Assembly (NCBI RefSeq): GCF_007421815.1
Contig: NZ_VLNT01000016.1
Location: forward strand, 1 to 64,000
DNA: 64,000 nt
From: Aeromicrobium piscarium
GTDB taxonomy: Bacteria > Actinomycetota > Actinomycetes > Propionibacteriales > Nocardioidaceae
Reading direction: 5' to 3'
The translations under genes were made by a program, and so were the position numbers. Numbering within the stretch: position 1 is the first letter of the stretch; each line of letters starts with the position of its first letter. Below the pieces are notes generated by a model. The model did not search any database. It was not told where the DNA came from and was given only the letters and a program-made list of their open reading frames with translations. Positions 60,118 through 64,000 of the stretch are shown in pieces.

Positions 60118-61321
60118 CGAGCGCCTCCGCGAGGGCGGCGAGGGCCTGATCGATCTCCTCGCGCTCGATCACCAGCGGGGGAGCCATGCGTAACGTGCGC
60201 TCGTGGGTCTCCTTGCAGAGCACGCCGCGATCCCGCAGCAGCATCGACACCTCGCGGCCGGTCTTGGCGCGGGGATCGATGTCGACCCCGGCCCACAGCC
60301 CGCGGCCACGTACCGCGGAGATCCCCTTGCCCTCGAGCGCGCGCAGTCCGGCGTGCAGGTGTTCGCCCAGTTCCTTGGCGCGCTGTTGGAACTCGCCGGT
60401 CGAGAGCAGGTCCACCACGGCCCGGCCCACCGCGCAGGCGACCGGATAGCCGCCGAAGGTCGAACCGTGCTGGCCCGGCTTGAGGACGCCCAGTACATCG
60501 GAGCGCCCGACGACCGCCGAGATCGGCACGATGCCGCCGCCGAGGGCCTTGCCGAGGGTATAGAGATCGGCGCGCACGCCCTCGTGGTCGAGGGCGAACA
60601 GCGTTCCCGTCCGGGCCAACCCGGACTGGATCTCGTCGGCGATGAGCAGGACATTGTTCTCATCGCACGCGCGCCGGACATCGGACCAGAAGCCGGCGGG
60701 CGGGACGATGACCCCGGCCTCGCCCTGGATGGGCTCCATCAGCACTGCCGCGGTGTTCGGCCCGATAGCGGCGCGTACCGCCTCCGCGTCGCCGTACGGG
60801 ACGGTCACGAAGCCCGGGGTGAAGGGACCGTAGTTGTCGTGGGCGGCCGGGTCGTCGGAGAAGGACACGATGGTGGTCGTACGCCCGTGGAAGTTGTTGG
60901 TGGCGACGATGATCTCGGCACGATCGGTCTCCACCCCCTTGACCTCATAGGCCCACTTGCGGGCCACCTTGATCGCCGACTCGACTGCCTCGGCGCCGGT
61001 GTTCATGGTCAGGACCATCTCGGTGCCGGTAAGTGCGGCGAGCTCCTCGCAGAAGAGACCGAACTGGTCGTTGTGGAAGGCCCGGGAAGTGAGGGTGAGC
61101 CGGTCGAGCTGCTGATGTGCGGCGTCGACGAGTCGGCGGTTGCGGTGGCCGAAGTTCAGTGCGGAGTACCCGGAGAGGAAGTCTAGATAGCGGCGTCCGT
61201 CGACATCGGTGACCCAGGCGCCCTCTGCCTCGGAGATCACCACGGGCAGCGGGTGGTAGTTGTGCGCCCCCCAGCGCTCGTCGCGCGCGATGTACTCGGC
61301 CGTCTGCTGCGTGTCGGTCAT
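60110..61321 (-). CDS. rocD: Ornithine aminotransferase
   Basis: This 403-residue class-III PLP aminotransferase transfers the delta-amino group of ornithine to 2-oxoglutarate, giving glutamate semialdehyde. Motifs are ARDERWGAHNYHPLPVVI, FLSGYSALNFGH, TLTSRAFHNDQ (ornithine aminotransferase-type), MNTGAEAVESAIKVARKW, the PLP Lys in YTLGKALGGGIVP, and HGSTFGGYPVA. A TAGTGT box 6 nt before ATG 61321 indicates a leaderless transcript. The gene next downstream is ldh; putP at 48678 may serve the same amino-acid pathway. Confidence 0.93.
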   Translation of the reverse strand: MTDTQQTAEYIARDERWGAHNYHPLPVVISEAEGAWVTDVDGRRYLDFLSGYSALNFGHRNRRLVDAAHQQLDRLTLTSRAFHNDQFGLFCEELAALTGTEMVLTMNTGAEAVESAIKVARKWAYEVKGVETDRAEIIVATNNFHGRTTTIVSFSDDPAAHDNYGPFTPGFVTVPYGDAEAVRAAIGPNTAAVLMEPIQGEAGVIVPPAGFWSDVRRACDENNVLLIADEIQSGLARTGTLFALDHEGVRADLYTLGKALGGGIVPISAVVGRSDVLGVLKPGQHGSTFGGYPVACAVGRAVVDLLSTGEFQQRAKELGEHLHAGLRALEGKGISAVRGRGLWAGVDIDPRAKTGREVSMLLRDRGVLCKETHERTLRMAPPLVIEREEIDQALAALAEALGE

Positions 61322-61404
61322 GACCCCACACTAGGCAGCCTGAACGGTCGAGACCAGCACGCCGGTATCCTCGAGGTGCCCCTACCTCTTCCTCTGGAGT
61401 CGTC

Positions 61405-61926
61405 ATGTCCGCGGCGCGTCGTCGTCTGTTGATCCTGTCGTTCGCCGCGACGGTGCTGCTGCTCGGCGCACCGGTGGCAGCCACGTCCGAGGGACCTGTG
61501 TCCGTCGATCCCGCCGATGGTGCCGAGCTGGACGAGGCGCCCGCCGCCGTCACCTTCACCTTCGACGAGCCGGTCAGTGATCCCGCCTACGCGAGCGTCA
61601 TCGTGGACGGGCATCCGGTGACCCTGCCGGCAGGTGATCCGATCGTCGACGGCGGACGCGTCGTCGTGGACCTCTCGGGTGTCGAGACCGCGGGGCGCGA
61701 CTGGCTCGTGGCCTACCGGGTCCCGGCGCAGAGCGGTGTCCTGGACGGCAGCACCCGTTTCTCCGTACCCACCGCGGAGGTCAACGACGAGCCGATCGCG
61801 CAGGGAGTGCAGGAGGACGAGAGCGTCTGGGGGACGCCGTGGCCCTGGGCCGGGGTCGTCGCGTTGGTGCTCGTGCTCGCGGTCGTCCTCGCCCGCGGCG
61901 GACGCCGGGAGAGGAACGCCCGATGA
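61405..61926 (+). CDS. copC: CopC-domain exported protein lacking the usual copper His
   Basis: This 173-residue protein has a signal peptide (LLILSFAATVLLLGAPVAA), a CopC beta-barrel domain (VSVDPADGAELDEAPAAVTFTFDEPV, in two parts), and a C-terminal membrane helix (WAGVVALVLVLAVVLARGG). Classical CopC has His at the mature N-terminus and in SADGHPVSG. Here these read ATSEGPV and AQSGVLDGS, so both Cu ligands appear missing, although DGHPV occurs at another position. It is coupled to copD-ctaG (ATGA 61923-61926) and probably supports copper delivery rather than storage. Confidence 0.85.
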   Translation: MSAARRRLLILSFAATVLLLGAPVAATSEGPVSVDPADGAELDEAPAAVTFTFDEPVSDPAYASVIVDGHPVTLPAGDPIVDGGRVVVDLSGVETAGRDWLVAYRVPAQSGVLDGSTRFSVPTAEVNDEPIAQGVQEDESVWGTPWPWAGVVALVLVLAVVLARGGRRERNAR

Positions 61927-63860
61927 AGCAGACCGTCCGGCTCGCGTCCGCGGGCCTGATCGTGGCGCTGGCCGTGGTGGCACTGGCATTGGTGATCCCG
62001 GGCAACGCCCCGGAGCCGGCACCGCCGGGGATCCCTGATCCGGGTCAGTTGGTCGGCTGGGGACTCCCCGTCGCCCGACTGGTCGCCGATCTCGGATCCC
62101 TCGCCACCATCGGCTTCCTCCTGGCCGCCGTCGTCCTGCTGCCGTCCGGTCCACGTCTGGAGGGACTCGCGGTCCAGGCGGTACGGATCGCCTCGTGGTT
62201 CGCGATCGCCTGGGGGATGGCCGCGGCAGCCCTGCTCGTCCTCAATGTCGCCGATGTCTTCGCCCGGCCCCTCGGCGATCTGAACATCGACCTCATCGCC
62301 TCCTTCGTGCTGGACTTCGGACCCGGCCGGGCGCTCGCTCTGCAATCCATCGGCGCCTTCATCGTCGCCGTGGCGTGTCGCTGGACCCTCGGCATCCGTC
62401 CGCTCGCAGTGACGCTCGGGATCGCGCTGGCGGCCGTCGTCCCCGTCGCGCTCGCCGGTCACGCCGCCAATGCCGGTTCGCACACGCTGGCCGTGTTCAG
62501 CCTGATGCTGCACCTGCTCGGCGTGATGGTGTGGGTCGGCGGACTGCTCGCCCTCGGATGGGTCGCTCTGCGTGGCAGCAGGCGGCTCGACGAGGCAGTG
62601 ATGCGATATTCCACCATCGCGCTATGGGCATTCGTCACCGTGGGCGTGTCCGGCGTCGTCAACGCCTCGATCCGTCTCGGCAGCTGGAGCGAGATCGCCA
62701 GCGACTACGGCGCGCTCGTGGCGGTCAAGGCCGTCGCCTTCGCGGCCCTCGGCGTGTTCGGCTGGGCCCAGCGGCGACGCATCGTCGCCCGTGGGGTCGG
62801 GTTCGCGCGGCTCGCGGTGACCGAGGTGTTCATCATGGTCGCGACGATCGCCGTGGCCGTCGTCCTGTCGCGGACACCGACTCCTGTCGGCGAGGACGTC
62901 CTGCAGACCCCCGCCGAGCGGCTGCTCGGCGGGTCGATGCCGCCCGCGCCGAGCGTGCGCGAGATCTTCCTGGGGTTCAGCCCGAACGGGTTCGGTCTGG
63001 CCTTCGTCGCCTTCGCGGTCTCCCTGTACGCCTGGGGGCTCATCGTGCTGCATCGGCGTGGCGACCGCTGGCCGATCGCCCGCACGGCCTCGTGGTTCAC
63101 CGGGGTCGTCATCGTGGCATGGGCGACCTTCGGCGGCATCGGCCAGTACTCGCACGTCATGTTCAGCTGGCACATGGTCTCGCACATGATGTTGTCGATG
63201 ATCGCGCCGATCTTCCTGGTGCTCGCGGCGCCCATGACGCTCGCGCTGCGGACGCTCCCGGGTGCCCGGCGGCCGGGGGAGCAGTCGCCGCGCTCCCTGC
63301 TGATGGCCTTCCTGCACTCGCGGGTCGCGCGCTTCTTCACCCATCCGGTGGTCTCGGCGGCGATCTTCATGGGCAGTCTCTACGTGCTCTATTTCAGCAA
63401 CCTGTTCGGCACGCTCATGCAGTCGCACTCCGGGCACGTCTTCATGGAGCTGCACTTCCTGCTCGCGGGCGTGCTCTTCTACTACGTCGTGATCGGCGTC
63501 GACCCCTCGCCGCGCTCCGTGCCTCCGCTCGTGCGCTTCGGGCTTTTGATGGTCTCGATCCCGTTCCACGCCTTCTTCTCCGTGGCGGTCATGAGCGCCA
63601 GCTATGTGATCGCCGAGAGCTTCTACCAAGTGCTCGACCGGCCGTATGCGACCGATCTGCTGCACGACCAGTACGTCGGCGGGGGGATCGCTTGGGCGAC
63701 CGGCGAGATCCCGCTGGTCCTGGTGCTGATCGCGATCTTCGCGCAGTGGGTCCGCTCGGACGCGCGGGAGGCCAGCCGTCACGACCGCCAGGCCGACCGC
63801 GACGCCGATGCCGAGCTCGAGAAGTACAACGCCTACCTGGAATCACTCGACCGGGAGTGA
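61923..63860 (+). CDS. CopD-CtaG fusion, copper import and cytochrome oxidase assembly
   Basis: This 645-residue, multi-span membrane protein has an N-terminal copper-resistance CopD domain (about 40-330: LAGHAANAGSHTLAVFSLMLHLLGVMVWVGG, in two parts; GVVNASIRL). The C-terminal part is a CtaG_Cox/caa3-type cytochrome oxidase assembly domain (about 370-610: QYSHVMFSWHMVSHMMLSMIAP, in two parts; His-rich SHSGHVFMELHFLLAG). Such fusions are frequent in actinobacteria and are thought to deliver copper to the oxidase. Coupled to copC upstream. Confidence 0.9.
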   Translation: MKQTVRLASAGLIVALAVVALALVIPGNAPEPAPPGIPDPGQLVGWGLPVARLVADLGSLATIGFLLAAVVLLPSGPRLEGLAVQAVRIASWFAIAWGMAAAALLVLNVADVFARPLGDLNIDLIASFVLDFGPGRALALQSIGAFIVAVACRWTLGIRPLAVTLGIALAAVVPVALAGHAANAGSHTLAVFSLMLHLLGVMVWVGGLLALGWVALRGSRRLDEAVMRYSTIALWAFVTVGVSGVVNASIRLGSWSEIASDYGALVAVKAVAFAALGVFGWAQRRRIVARGVGFARLAVTEVFIMVATIAVAVVLSRTPTPVGEDVLQTPAERLLGGSMPPAPSVREIFLGFSPNGFGLAFVAFAVSLYAWGLIVLHRRGDRWPIARTASWFTGVVIVAWATFGGIGQYSHVMFSWHMVSHMMLSMIAPIFLVLAAPMTLALRTLPGARRPGEQSPRSLLMAFLHSRVARFFTHPVVSAAIFMGSLYVLYFSNLFGTLMQSHSGHVFMELHFLLAGVLFYYVVIGVDPSPRSVPPLVRFGLLMVSIPFHAFFSVAVMSASYVIAESFYQVLDRPYATDLLHDQYVGGGIAWATGEIPLVLVLIAIFAQWVRSDAREASRHDRQADRDADAELEKYNAYLESLDRE

Positions 63861-63898
63861 CGACGGCGCTCGCCCCGGCAGGGGCGAACGCCGTCGTC
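63859..63898. terminator. Hairpin terminator between copD-ctaG and sod
   Basis: Arms 63859-63876 and 63881-63898 (gacgacggcgctcgcccc and near-complement, one mismatch) with loop ggca, overlapping the end of the copD-ctaG gene and 17 bp before the convergent sod stop. Confidence 0.85.
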
Positions 63899-63915
63899 GC
63901 GCGGTTCGATCCGGT

Positions 63916-64000
63916 TTAGAAGATGATCTGTCCGCCGGTGGTGGCGGCGGTGAATCGTTCTTGGGCGTCGGCCCAGTTGGCGATATTCCAGAAGGCCTTG
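63916..64000 (-). CDS. sodA: Superoxide dismutase (Mn/Fe), C-terminal fragment
   Basis: Only the last 27 codons and the TAA (63916-63918) are in the window; the rest lies to the right. The peptide KAFWNIANWADAQERF followed by TAATTGGQIIF matches the C-terminal helix of Fe/Mn superoxide dismutases. Metal type cannot be decided from this part. It is convergent with the copper genes. Confidence 0.85.
   Translation of the reverse strand, partial: KAFWNIANWADAQERFTAATTGGQIIF

Noticed and set aside
1..64000. tRNA, rRNA or tmRNA genes
   Set aside because: I looked for cloverleaf-like GC-rich intergenic segments with TTCGA-type loops and found none I could support. The hairpins listed are simple stems.

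Overview
The window is high-GC (about two-thirds G+C by eye), densely coded and typical of an actinobacterium (Actinomycetota). The evidence is a GTP-type PEP carboxykinase, a LigB-type ATP-dependent DNA ligase, GAF-ANTAR regulators, ferredoxin-fused FprB, a CopD-CtaG fusion, DGPF/ECF42 sigma modules, and many starts that look leaderless (a TAnnnT-like box 6-7 nt before ATG or GTG). Genus cannot be fixed from the sequence alone. It is chromosomal in style, with IS debris at the left edge.

Layout. 1-1603: an IS3-family element inserted in an IS481-family transposase, with further IS remnants and a terminator. 1667-4344: an arsenic cluster (arsC, acr3 and arsM as one coupled operon, arsR divergent). 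4443-6908: a TetR-like regulator fused to an S9 prolyl-oligopeptidase-type hydrolase, with a perfect 26-bp palindrome 16 bp before its start codon; this is the most unusual gene here. 7086-10364: glutaminase-STAS, then soxR divergent from an MFS efflux pump across a canonical SoxR box. 10472-12814: DUF998 (broken by TAG), a DGPF/YCII protein and an ECF42 sigma factor. 13086-19378: ATP-dependent ligase, then an HTH-STAND-TPR protein divergent from a lipoprotein with a Lon-type Ser/Lys protease domain. 19392-26515: a dead GyrI-like gene, then LysR, MHS transporter, OsmC-like, acyl-CoA ligase, enoyl-CoA hydratase and Ccr-like reductase, apparently an acid-catabolism cluster. 26651-33168: a hypothetical membrane protein, a DksA/DUF4186 pair, an ABC exporter with divergent TetR, SRPBCC, DUF488 and UdgB.

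33215-38202: a frameshifted Lrp/AsnC gene, then M20 amidohydrolase, DUF3100 permease and an L-serine dehydratase interrupted by an in-frame TGA. 38207-39843: an AHSA1-like protein divergent from ArsR and two crcB fluoride-channel genes, with both start codons inside one palindrome. 39883-45024: a stress block (group-3 sigma factor with a coupled small ORF, large catalase, two divergent GAF-ANTAR regulators). 45157-50174: methyltransferase, AurF-like diiron oxygenase with its likely FprB electron donor, and PutP. 50181-54304: two S4-domain genes, a membrane protein, an RluA-type synthase, and a second DGPF/ECF42 module whose intercistronic spacer carries an 83-bp tandem duplication. 54457-59054: methyltransferase, thiamine-binding-like protein, IMPase, PEPCK, a hairpin-rich repeat field and a NUDIX hydrolase. 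59149-64000: lactate dehydrogenase, ornithine aminotransferase, CopC, CopD-CtaG, and the C-terminus of a superoxide dismutase.

Common threads are oxidative, metal and metalloid stress (ars, soxR, katE, crcB, cop, sod), several very tight ATGA/GTGA-coupled operons, and at least five decaying genes. Intergenic spaces carry unusually long perfect hairpins, several with a spare diverged third copy of one arm.
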